Assembly: GCA_030431615.1 (NCBI GenBank)
Contig: JAUIID010000020.1
Coordinates: forward strand, 1-41,442
Direction of reading: 5' to 3'
Origin: Alphaproteobacteria bacterium
Lineage (GTDB): Bacteria > Pseudomonadota > Alphaproteobacteria > Geminicoccales > Geminicoccaceae
Length of the DNA stretch: 41,442 bases
Shown: positions 23,942 through 31,718 of the stretch, piece by piece
How the letters are laid out: each line of letters opens with the position of its first letter
How positions within the stretch are numbered: position 1 is the stretch's first letter
Notes under the pieces: model-generated
Databases searched by the model: none
Seen by the model: the letters and a program-made list of their open reading frames with translations, nothing else
What the model was told of the DNA's origin: nothing
Position numbers and translations under genes: made by a program

Positions 23942-24576
23942 GCATTCGCGCGGCAGCCCTGGCGTTCGTCTGGCTCACCGCCTGCGGCCCCGCCCTCCCC
24001 GAGCCACCGCCGGCGACCACGGCACGCGACAGGGCCGCGACCATCCAGGTCACCGCCAATGGCTGGCACACCGGCATCGTCGTGCCGGTCGCCGCCCTTG
24101 CCCCGGACATCCTGCCGGAACGGGCGGATTTCTCGGATGCACGCCACCTCGAGTTCGGCTGGGGCGACGCCGCCTACTTTCCCACGCCCGACCCGCCCCC
24201 CGGCGCCGTTCTCCGGGCCGCCTTTGCCGGCGGACCTGCCGTGCTGCACGTGACCGGCCACGCCCATCGGCCAGAGCCCGGCCAGAGGCGCGACGTCGTC
24301 GAGATCGACCTCACCGCCGCCGGCCTCCAGGCCCTCCTCCAGGCGCTCGACGCCACCTTCGAGCGCCCGGCCATGTCCCGCCCCGGCCTCGACCCGAAGA
24401 GCCGCTTCTACCCCGCCACCGGCCGCTTCAGCCTCCTCAACACCTGCAACAGCTGGACCGCCCGAAAGCTCGCGACGGCCGGCGTCAATCTCGACCCGAC
24501 CGGCGTGATCACCGCCGGCCAGCTCCTCTCGCGGCTCGACAACCTGCCGCAAGCCCTTGTGATACCGGCCTCTTGA
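23938..24576 (+). CDS. DUF2459 family lipoprotein
   Basis: 212-residue exported lipoprotein: a TTG start overlapping the previous stop (TTGA), a short signal peptide and lipobox LTAC with the modified Cys at residue 16. The DUF2459 domain is recognised by ANGWHTGIVVPV, LEFGWGDAAYFPTPDP, and the C-terminal FYPATGRFSLLNTCNSWTAR, where Cys and His residues suggest an NlpC/P60-like or other cysteine-dependent hydrolase fold; the activity is not known to me. The same overlap device links it to hrpB downstream. Confidence 0.85.
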   Translation: MSIRAAALAFVWLTACGPALPEPPPATTARDRAATIQVTANGWHTGIVVPVAALAPDILPERADFSDARHLEFGWGDAAYFPTPDPPPGAVLRAAFAGGPAVLHVTGHAHRPEPGQRRDVVEIDLTAAGLQALLQALDATFERPAMSRPGLDPKSRFYPATGRFSLLNTCNSWTARKLATAGVNLDPTGVITAGQLLSRLDNLPQALVIPAS

Positions 24577-27008
24577 GCGAGACGCCGCAACTCCGCGAAG
24601 CAGCCCGCACCCTGCCGGTCGCCGAGGCTCTCCCGGCGCTCCGGCGCACGCTCGCGGATTCCGGCCGGGCCGTGCTGACGGCACCCCCAGGCTCCGGCAA
24701 GACGACCCTCGTCCCGCTCCTGCTGCTGGCCGAGCCCTGGCTCGCCGGCGCCTCGATCCTGATGCTGGAGCCGCGCCGCCTCGCTACCCGGCAGGCGGCC
24801 GAACGCATGGCCGAGCTCTGGGGACAGAAGATTGGCGAAACAGTCGGTTACGCCATGCGCTTAGAGCGCCGGACCGGCCCCGCCACGCGCATCGAAGTGG
24901 TCACCGAGGGCCTCTTCGTCCGCCGCCTCCAGGCCGATCCGGGCCTCGACGGCGTTGGCCTCGTGATCTTCGACGAGTTCCACGAGCGCTCCCTCGACGC
25001 CGATCTCGGCCTCGCCCTCGCCCGCGAGGTGCGGGGCTCGCTCCGCCCCGATCTCCGCCTCCTCGTCATGTCCGCCACGCTCGACGCCGAGGCCGTCTCG
25101 GGCTTCCTCGACAAGGCACCCGTCATTCGCGCCACCGGCCGCCAGCACCCGGTCACGCTGCACCATCTGCCCGGCGCCGGCCCGGCCGAGGCGGCCCGCA
25201 CGGCCCTCGACCGCCACCTGGGCGACGTCCTCGTCTTCCTGCCCGGTGCCCGCGAGATCGAGCGCACCGCCGGCGAGCTCGCCGGCGCGTCGGCCGAGAT
25301 CCACAAGCTGCACGGTGCCCTCCCGAGAGCGCAGCAGGACGCCGCACTCCGCCCGTCGCCCGGCCGGCGCAAGATCGTCCTCGCCACCAACATCGCCGAG
25401 ACCAGCCTCACCATCGAGGGTGTCGGCAGCGTCGTCGATACGGGCCTCGCCCGACAGAGCCGCTACAGCCCGCGCACCGGCATGAGCCGGCTCGAGACCG
25501 TCCGCATCAGCCGCGCCAGCGCCGAGCAGCGGAGCGGCCGGGCTGGCAGGCTGGGCCCCGGCCATGCCTGGCGCCTCTGGCCCGAAGCCGAGACGCTGGG
25601 CCTCGCCCCGGCAGCCCCGCCCGAGATCGCCGAGGCCGACCTCGCACCCCTCGTGCTCGAGCTCGCCATCTGGGGCGTGCGCGACGCCGCCGGCCTCGCC
25701 ATGCCGACCACCCCGCCGGAAGGTGCCTGGGGTGCTGCCCGGGACCTCCTCACCGCCCTCGACGCGCTCGACGCCAGCGGCGATCCGACCCCGCATGGCC
25801 GCGCCATGGCGGCCTTGCCGGTCCATCCGCGCCTCGCCCACATGCTGCTCGAAGCGGCCCGCCACGCGGCGCAAGGCACCGCCCTGGCCCTGGCCGCACT
25901 CCTGGGCGAGCGCGACCCCTGGGCCGGCCGCCTCGGCCCCGACCTCGCCGACCGCCTCGCCCGCTGGTCCGAGGCCCCGCCAACCCTGCGCCGCACGGCC
26001 CGCCAGCTCGCCCGGCGCCTCGGCGTGGCCGAAGCCCCGCCCGACCCCGCCGCCGCCGGGCTCTGCACCGCCCTCGCCTTTCCCGACCGCATCGCCCAGC
26101 GCCGCCGGCGGGCCGCGGCCGAGCTCCGTCTTGTCAACGGCCGGGGGGCCCGCCTCGTCGCGGCCCCGGAGCTCGACTCCTTCGATTTCCTCGTCGTCGC
26201 CGAGAGCGAGGATGCCGGCAGCGACGCCCGCGTCCGCCTCGCCGCCGGCCTCGCCAAAGACGACCTCGACCGCATCGCCGGCCATCGCGTCACCGCCAGC
26301 CGCACCGTCGCCTTCGATGCCGAGCGCGGCGCCATCCTGGCCGAGGAGCAGGCGCGGCTCGGCGCCCTGGTGCTGGCCCGCCGCCCGGTTCAGGTCACCG
26401 ACGACGAGGCCCTGCCCGTCCTCCTCGACGCCATCCGCCGCCTGGGCCTGGCCATCCTGCCCTGGTCAGGATCGACCGGGGCGCTCCGCCGGCGGCTCGC
26501 CTGGCTGGCCCGGCTCGAGCCCGAATCCTGCCCGCCGGTCGACGACGCGACGCTGCTGGCCGAGCTGGAGCACTGGCTCGCCCCCTGGCTCGCCGGTGTG
26601 CGCCGCCTGACCGGGCTCGGCCAGGACAGCCTCGCCCAGGCCCTCCTCGCCCGCCTCGACCATGCCGGCAGAAGCCGGCTCGACCGCCTCGTGCCGACCC
26701 GCTGGACCACCCCGCTCGGCCGCGACATCGCCATCGACTATGCCAGCGACCCGCCGGCCATCGCCTGCCGCCTGCAGGAGCTGCTCGGCCTCAAGAGCCA
26801 CCCGACCATCCTGGATGGCCGCCCGCTCCGGGTCGCCTTGCTGTCGCCGGCCGGCCGGCCGATCCAGGTGACGGACGACCTGCCCGGCTTCTGGCGGGGC
26901 TCCTATGCCCTGGTTCGCAAGGAGCTCCGCGGCCGCTACCCGAAGCACCCCTGGCCCGAGAACCCGCTCGAGGCCGCCCCCTGGCGCCCGGGCCTCGGCC
27001 GCGGCTGA
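24573..27008 (+). CDS. hrpB: ATP-dependent helicase HrpB
   Basis: DEAH-box RNA-helicase-like protein of 811 residues, the usual HrpB length. Motif I GSGKT is at 40-44, motif II is DEFH (134-137, the HrpB variant of DEAH), motif III SATLD, motif V region ETSLTIEGV and motif VI QRSGRAGR. A ratchet/HA2 region and the HrpB-specific C-terminal domain follow (ending RGRYPKHPWPENP, a family hallmark). The start is a TTG overlapping the upstream stop in TTGA; the nearest alternative is far inside. HrpB's cellular role is poorly known. It converges on the nlpD-like gene with a gap of 10 bases. Confidence 0.95.
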   Translation: MSETPQLREAARTLPVAEALPALRRTLADSGRAVLTAPPGSGKTTLVPLLLLAEPWLAGASILMLEPRRLATRQAAERMAELWGQKIGETVGYAMRLERRTGPATRIEVVTEGLFVRRLQADPGLDGVGLVIFDEFHERSLDADLGLALAREVRGSLRPDLRLLVMSATLDAEAVSGFLDKAPVIRATGRQHPVTLHHLPGAGPAEAARTALDRHLGDVLVFLPGAREIERTAGELAGASAEIHKLHGALPRAQQDAALRPSPGRRKIVLATNIAETSLTIEGVGSVVDTGLARQSRYSPRTGMSRLETVRISRASAEQRSGRAGRLGPGHAWRLWPEAETLGLAPAAPPEIAEADLAPLVLELAIWGVRDAAGLAMPTTPPEGAWGAARDLLTALDALDASGDPTPHGRAMAALPVHPRLAHMLLEAARHAAQGTALALAALLGERDPWAGRLGPDLADRLARWSEAPPTLRRTARQLARRLGVAEAPPDPAAAGLCTALAFPDRIAQRRRRAAAELRLVNGRGARLVAAPELDSFDFLVVAESEDAGSDARVRLAAGLAKDDLDRIAGHRVTASRTVAFDAERGAILAEEQARLGALVLARRPVQVTDDEALPVLLDAIRRLGLAILPWSGSTGALRRRLAWLARLEPESCPPVDDATLLAELEHWLAPWLAGVRRLTGLGQDSLAQALLARLDHAGRSRLDRLVPTRWTTPLGRDIAIDYASDPPAIACRLQELLGLKSHPTILDGRPLRVALLSPAGRPIQVTDDLPGFWRGSYALVRKELRGRYPKHPWPENPLEAAPWRPGLGRG

Positions 27009-27018
27009 ACCCTGATGC

Positions 27019-28179
27019 TCACTCGCCCCGCTGGGCGATCTGCACCGAGCCGTCGCGCAGCATCTTCAGGGGATCGACCGGCGCCTTGCCGCGCCGGATC
27101 TCGAAATGCAGCTGCGGCTCGACCACCTCGCCGCTGCTGCCGACCTTGGCGAGCGGCTGGCCGCGCTGCACGACGTCGCCGCGCGCCACCAGCAGCGTCT
27201 CGTTGTGGGCATAGGCCGAGAGATAGCCGTCGGCATGGCGCACCAGGAGCATCCGCCCGAAGGCGGCGAGGTCCTCGCCGGCATAGACGACGAGGCCGTT
27301 CTCGGCCGCCCGCACGAGGCTGCCGGCCGGCGCCGCGATGTTGATGCCGTCATTCTGCCTGCCGTCCGGCTTGCTGCCGAAGCGGCTGATGACCGTGCCG
27401 CTCTCGAGCGGCCAGATGAAGCCCGCCCCCGAGAGGGGCGGTGCCGGCACGGCGGCGAGATCGCGCTGCCGCGCCGCCTGCTCGGCCGCCACCGGTGCTG
27501 CCGGCCGGGCTGCCACGGGCACCACCTCGGACCGCACCGTCGGAGCAGCTGCAGCCGTCCGCGCCGGCGCCGGCGCCTGGCGCGCCGCCACGACGGTCGA
27601 CGGCGCCGTGCCGCCCGGCAGCCGCACGCGCGTGCCGACCAGGAGCCGGTCCGGGTCGATCCCCGGATTGAGCGCGATCACGTCACCGAGCCCGACGCCG
27701 TTCGCCGCGGCGATCCGCGCCAGGCTGTCGCCCCGGACCACCGTATGGGTCGCACCACCGGCGGTCGGGGCCGCAGCCGCCCGGGCCGGCGCACCTCTGG
27801 CCGGATTGCGGGCCGCGATCGCCGTCTCGCCGGGCCGCGGCAGGCGCAGCACCTGGCCCACATAAATCGTATAGGGTGCGGAGAGCCCGTTCAGCGCCAC
27901 GAGATCCACCATGCCGACGCTGTAGAGCTCGGCGAGCCCGCTCACGGTCTCGCCCGGCATGACCACGTGCCGCCCGTTCTCCGGCACCATCCGCGAGCTC
28001 TCGCCGCTATCGGCGTAGATCGCCTTCCTGGCATTCTCCCAGGGCACCACCCCGCCCCAGTGCACCGGCTGGTACTGGGTGCAGCCCACCACCGACAGGA
28101 GTGAAACAAGAACGGGAAGCGCCGCGGCCGACCGGCCGCGACGTCCCCCACAGCAATTCGCGCGCAGGCCCCACCACAT
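27019..28179 (-). CDS. nlpD: NlpD-like LysM/M23 lipoprotein (amidase activator, degenerate peptidase)
   Basis: Envelope lipoprotein of 386 residues. The signal ends in lipobox VVGC with the modified Cys at about 33. Two LysM domains bind peptidoglycan: about 70-113 (VVMPGETVSGLAELYSVG) and about 144-188 (HTVVRGDSLARIAAANGVG). After an Ala/Pro linker the M23 domain spans about 255-380. Its zinc ligands look lost: the HxxxD motif reads NDGIN and the HxH reads QLH. That is the pattern of NlpD/EnvC, which activate cell-wall amidases instead of cutting the wall themselves. It follows surE and serS on the same strand, the classic surE-nlpD neighbourhood, but a pcm gene is not present between them. 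Ribosome site before the ATG is weak. Confidence 0.9.
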   Translation of the reverse strand: MWWGLRANCCGGRRGRSAAALPVLVSLLSVVGCTQYQPVHWGGVVPWENARKAIYADSGESSRMVPENGRHVVMPGETVSGLAELYSVGMVDLVALNGLSAPYTIYVGQVLRLPRPGETAIAARNPARGAPARAAAAPTAGGATHTVVRGDSLARIAAANGVGLGDVIALNPGIDPDRLLVGTRVRLPGGTAPSTVVAARQAPAPARTAAAAPTVRSEVVPVAARPAAPVAAEQAARQRDLAAVPAPPLSGAGFIWPLESGTVISRFGSKPDGRQNDGINIAAPAGSLVRAAENGLVVYAGEDLAAFGRMLLVRHADGYLSAYAHNETLLVARGDVVQRGQPLAKVGSSGEVVEPQLHFEIRRGKAPVDPLKMLRDGSVQIAQRGE

Positions 28180-28291
28180 GCCCCATAACTAGCGGAAAAC
28201 AGCAGTGGGATGCAAGAATTCGGCACCGGAAAACGTGATCCCGACGCCAGATAGTACCGTCGGCCAAGCACTCCCCAGTAGAACGACGCGA

Positions 28292-28313
28292 GCCCGGCCT
28301 TCAGGGACCGGGC
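28292..28313 (-). terminator. Hairpin between surE and nlpD
   Basis: 6-bp perfect arms GCCCGG/CCGGGC with a 10-base loop, 11 bases past the surE stop. The following minus-strand sequence is only modestly T-rich, so it may attenuate rather than end the serS-surE transcript. The 144-base gap 28180-28323 holds no gene. Confidence 0.35.
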
Positions 28314-28323
28314 GAGGCTACGT

Positions 28324-29112
28324 CTATTCTTTCTGTGATTGGAGGAGCTTGGTGAGCTTGGCGAAGCTCTCGCGATGCGTCATGTCGAGCTGGATCGGCG
28401 TCACCGACACCCAGCCGGCCCGCACCGCGAACACGTCGGTGTCGTCGGCATGCTCCGCCTCGTCGCGCGAAAGGCCAATCCAGACATAGGGTTCGCCGCG
28501 CGGGTCGATGCGCTCGATGAGCTCGTCGCCGATCTTCGACTTCCCCTGCCGCGTCACCTTCACGCCCTTGACGCTGCCGGCGACGACGTCGGGGAAGTTG
28601 AGGTTGACCAGCACGTCCTTCGGCCATTCCATTGCCAGCATGGGACGAATCACGCCGGGCGCCCAGGACTCGGCCGTCTTCCACTTGACCGGATGCCGCT
28701 CGTGGCAGGCCTGCGAGAAGGCGATCGCCGGCACCTGCAGCAGCGTCGCCTCCATGCAGGCGGCGATGGTGCCGGAATAGGTCACGTCCTCGCCGAGATT
28801 GTGGCCGTGATTGACGCCCGAGAGGACGAGGTTGATCGCCTTGTCCTCGAGGATGTTCTGCAGCGCCAGCAGCACGCAGTCCGTCGGCGTGCCGTCCACG
28901 GCGTAGTGCCGCTCGGAGAGCCGCCGCGTGCGGAGCGGCCGGCGCAGCGTCAGCGAATGGCCGGCGCCGCTGTGGTTGACCTCCGGGGCCACCACCCAGA
29001 CCTCGTCCGAGATCTCGCGGGCGATCGCCTCCATGACCTTGAGGCCCGGGGCGTTGATCCCGTCGTCGTTGGTGACGAGGATGCGGGGCTTCTCACCCGG
29101 TGACTTGAGCAT
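28324..29112 (-). CDS. surE: 5'/3'-nucleotidase SurE
   Basis: Metal-dependent nucleoside monophosphate phosphatase, 262 residues, full length. Hallmarks: [14 protein letters not shown] (metal-binding DD), [58 protein letters not shown] and the C-terminal [12 protein letters not shown]. The ATG at 29112 lies 20 bases inside the end of serS, so the two are translationally coupled. Role: stationary-phase survival and nucleotide pool balance. Confidence 0.97.
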   Translation of the reverse strand: MLKSPGEKPRILVTNDDGINAPGLKVMEAIAREISDEVWVVAPEVNHSGAGHSLTLRRPLRTRRLSERHYAVDGTPTDCVLLALQNILEDKAINLVLSGVNHGHNLGEDVTYSGTIAACMEATLLQVPAIAFSQACHERHPVKWKTAESWAPGVIRPMLAMEWPKDVLVNLNFPDVVAGSVKGVKVTRQGKSKIGDELIERIDPRGEPYVWIGLSRDEAEHADDTDVFAVRAGWVSVTPIQLDMTHRESFAKLTKLLQSQKE

Positions 29113-30382
29113 TCGCTACCATCCGTTCCATGCCGCCCATATAGGGCCGAAGTGCCAGCGGCAGCGTGATGCTGCCATCCGCCTCCTGATAGTTCTCGAG
29201 CACCGCGATCAGCGTCCGGCCGACCGCCAGCCCCGAGCCATTGAGGGTATGCACGAAGCGCGTCTGCCGCTCGCCCTTCGGCCGGCAGCGCGCGTTCATC
29301 CGCCGCGCCTGGAAGTCGCCGCAGACCGAGCAGGACGAGATCTCGCGATAGGCGCCCTGCCCGGGCAGCCAGACCTCGAGGTCGTAGGTCCGCCGCGCCC
29401 CGAAGCCGGTATCGCCCGCCGCCAGCGTCATCACCCGATAGGGCAGCTCCAGCGCCTCCAGCGCCGCCGCGGCGCAAGCCGTCATCCGCTCGTGCTCCTC
29501 GGCGGACTGCTCCGGCGTGGTGATGCTCACCAGCTCCACCTTGGTGAACTGGTGCTGGCGGATCATGCCGCGCGTGTCCTTGCCCGCCGCGCCGGCCTCC
29601 TGGCGAAAGCAGGGGGTCAGCGCCGTGAACCGGTAGGGCAGCTCCGCCTCGTCGAGGATCTCGCCGGCCACGAGGTTGGTGAGCGGCACCTCGGCCGTCG
29701 GGATCAGCCAGCGCCCGTCGGTCGTCCTGAACTGGTCCTCGGCGAATTTCGGCAGCTGGCCCGTGCCGACCAGCGCCGCGTCGCGCACCAGAAGCGGCAC
29801 CGCCACCTCGGTATAGCCGTGCTGCTCCGTCTGCAGATCGAGAAGGAACTGGCCGATCGCCCGCTCGAGCCGGGCGAGCTGGCCCCGAAGCACGACGAAG
29901 CGCGCCCCGGCGAGCTTCGCCGCCGCCTCGAAATCCATGCCGAGCCCGGCGCCGAGCTCGTCATGCGCCTTCGGCTCGAAGCCGAAATTGCGCAGGTTGC
30001 CCCAGCGCCGCTCCTCGCGATTGTGGCTCTCGTCCGGCCCGTCCGGCACCTCCGGCAGGAGCGCGTTCGGCAGCTCCATCAGCCGCTCGTCGAGGGCGTG
30101 GCGCACCTGCTCCAGCTTCGCCTCCCGGATCTTCAGGAGATCCTTGAGCTGCGTCACCTGGTCGAGCAGCTCCGCCGGCGGCTTGCCGTCCGGCCCGCGC
30201 CGCTGGCCGATCTCCTTCGAGAGCCGGTTCCTGAGCGCCTGGTCCTCCTGGACCCGCGTCTCCAGGGCCCGCCATTCCTTGTCGAGCGCCAGGAGCTCCC
30301 CGGCGCAAGGCGCCACCCCGCGCCGCGCCAGCGCAGCATCGAACGCCGCCGGGTCCTCCCGCAGCCATCTAACGTCATGCAT
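29093..30382 (-). CDS. serS: Serine--tRNA ligase
   Basis: Class II aminoacyl-tRNA synthetase charging tRNA-Ser (and tRNA-Sec where present); 429 residues. The N-terminal tRNA-binding coiled coil is at about 30-105. Motif 2 is in [20 protein letters not shown] followed by FTKVE, the serine-binding region includes [17 protein letters not shown], and motif 3 is [19 protein letters not shown]. The ATG at 30382 opens the standard [11 protein letters not shown]. It heads the serS-surE unit and diverges from the AraC-type gene across 161 bases. Confidence 0.98.
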   Translation of the reverse strand: MHDVRWLREDPAAFDAALARRGVAPCAGELLALDKEWRALETRVQEDQALRNRLSKEIGQRRGPDGKPPAELLDQVTQLKDLLKIREAKLEQVRHALDERLMELPNALLPEVPDGPDESHNREERRWGNLRNFGFEPKAHDELGAGLGMDFEAAAKLAGARFVVLRGQLARLERAIGQFLLDLQTEQHGYTEVAVPLLVRDAALVGTGQLPKFAEDQFRTTDGRWLIPTAEVPLTNLVAGEILDEAELPYRFTALTPCFRQEAGAAGKDTRGMIRQHQFTKVELVSITTPEQSAEEHERMTACAAAALEALELPYRVMTLAAGDTGFGARRTYDLEVWLPGQGAYREISSCSVCGDFQARRMNARCRPKGERQTRFVHTLNGSGLAVGRTLIAVLENYQEADGSITLPLALRPYMGGMERMVANAQVTG

Positions 30383-30543
30383 GGGGATCGAAATCTTTCA
30401 CACGAATGTCCGCGAACCCTCTAGCGGACGCCCGGCACCACCGCAACCGCCGGGGCATGACGGCGCCGGCTCGAGGGACAGGACCTATGGTTTCACACGG
30501 GCGTTCCGCCTATACATTAAATTAACATATCGACAACGACCGG

Positions 30544-31566
30544 ATGCATGCATACCGGGTCCGCAGAGCCATGGAGAAGCACCTTGGCAGAAAACGGCGC
30601 GCGATGATCTTCGAGACGACCGAGCATGTCACCCGAGAGAACGCGCCCGTGCGGCGACGCGGCATGTTCCATCACGAGCCCTACTTCGCGCTCGAGCCCG
30701 CCGCTGCAGCATCGATGCGGGTGGAGACCGCGTGGCTCGACCAGGCGCGCCTCTGCCGGGTGCGCTCCACCGGGCACGAGGTCCATCTCGCCGAGCCCGA
30801 GAACGCCACGGTGCTCATGCCGCGTCGGGGCCGGCTCGAGGTCGTGACCGAACAGGGCAGCTTCGCCGCCCGGCCGGGGGAGACCCTCCTCTTCATGCCG
30901 AACGCGCGCCGGACCAGGGTGGTGCCCGACCGGTCCGGCGCCTTCGAGTGTGACTGCGTGCTGCTGCCGAAGGCGGCTTCCGGCGCCGCACACGGGTCGC
31001 CTTCAGCGAAGGGCCGGGCGGCGGTCGAGCGTGCCTATGGGGGTGCCGCGACCGGCCGCTCCGATGCCTCGCTGCGCCGCTATGTCAGCCTGCTCATGAG
31101 CGACGGCACGCAGCAGCGGTCGTTCCTGCAGCAAGCCGCGGCACGCCGGGCCGCCGCGGCTCTGCTCGACGAGATCATCGGCGGCCTGATCGAGGAGGCG
31201 CGCGAGGCCGAGACGGCGGACCCGGTGGCTTCCCCGAACGACAGGCAGCTCGTCCGGCGGGCGGAGGATGTCATGCTCGCCTCGCTGGGCGATCCCCTGA
31301 CGGTGCGCGAGCTCGCCGACATGCTCGGCACGAGCCTGCGCCGCCTGCAATACGCGTTCCAGCGCGTGCGCGGCACGACCGCCCGGGCGCGGCTCGGCAA
31401 GTTCCGCCTCGAGCGCGCACGCCGGCTGCTGACCGACCCAACCGACAGCTCCTCGGTGACCGAGATCGCCCTCGATTGCGGCATCGCCCATTTCGGCCGG
31501 TTCGCCGCCGCCTATGCCGAGCGCTACGGCGAGATGCCCTCGCAGACCCTGCGCCGGGCGCGCTGA
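30544..31566 (+). CDS. AraC family transcriptional regulator
   Basis: Regulator of up to 340 residues. The C-terminal 100 or so hold the two helix-turn-helix units of the AraC family: LTVRELADMLGTSLRRLQYAFQ then VTEIALDCGIAHFGRFAAAYAERYG, ending MPSQTLRR. The N-terminal half resembles the AraC-binding-like sensor domain (ENATVLMPRRGRLEVVTEQG, PGETLLFMPN). The start is unsure: ATG at 30544, 30571 or 30604 are in frame and none has a good ribosome site. It is followed after 152 bases by the DoxX-NDH2-CNBD fusion gene, its most likely target. The upstream gap contains an AT-rich stretch (about 30511-30535) suited to a promoter. Confidence 0.9.
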   Translation: MHAYRVRRAMEKHLGRKRRAMIFETTEHVTRENAPVRRRGMFHHEPYFALEPAAAASMRVETAWLDQARLCRVRSTGHEVHLAEPENATVLMPRRGRLEVVTEQGSFAARPGETLLFMPNARRTRVVPDRSGAFECDCVLLPKAASGAAHGSPSAKGRAAVERAYGGAATGRSDASLRRYVSLLMSDGTQQRSFLQQAAARRAAAALLDEIIGGLIEEAREAETADPVASPNDRQLVRRAEDVMLASLGDPLTVRELADMLGTSLRRLQYAFQRVRGTTARARLGKFRLERARRLLTDPTDSSSVTEIALDCGIAHFGRFAAAYAERYGEMPSQTLRRAR

Positions 31567-31653
31567 CCCGCCCGGCGCCGGCCGCCGCGGCGTCAAGACG
31601 ACCGGCCTCACGAACTGCAAGTTTACGTCTCTTCTACGAGTATCAACTTGACG

Positions 31654-31682
31654 TTGACTTGAGCCCGTCCGACGGCAACAAT
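31654..31682 (+). promoter_or_regulatory. Candidate sigma-70-type promoter of the fusion gene
   Basis: TTGACT at 31654-31659, 17 bases, then AACAAT at 31677-31682 (5/6 and 4/6 to consensus), 37 bases before the ATG at 31719. A second TTGACG immediately precedes the -35 (31648-31653), giving a tandem TTGAC pair that could also be an activator half-site. It lies in an AT-rich break within GC-rich DNA. Confidence 0.5.
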
Positions 31683-31718
31683 ACTCTCGGCAGCCGCAAC
31701 CATCCGGGGGAAACGCGG

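Noticed and set aside
23198-24684. Minus-strand ORFs opposite the TetR/DUF2459 genes
   Set aside because: Gly/Ala/Arg-rich shadows with no recognisable domain; the plus strand has overlapping real genes.
31476-31718. Upstream ATG of the fusion protein
   Set aside because: It lies inside the AraC gene and encodes Arg/Ala-rich sequence; the ATG at 31719 has a proper ribosome site.
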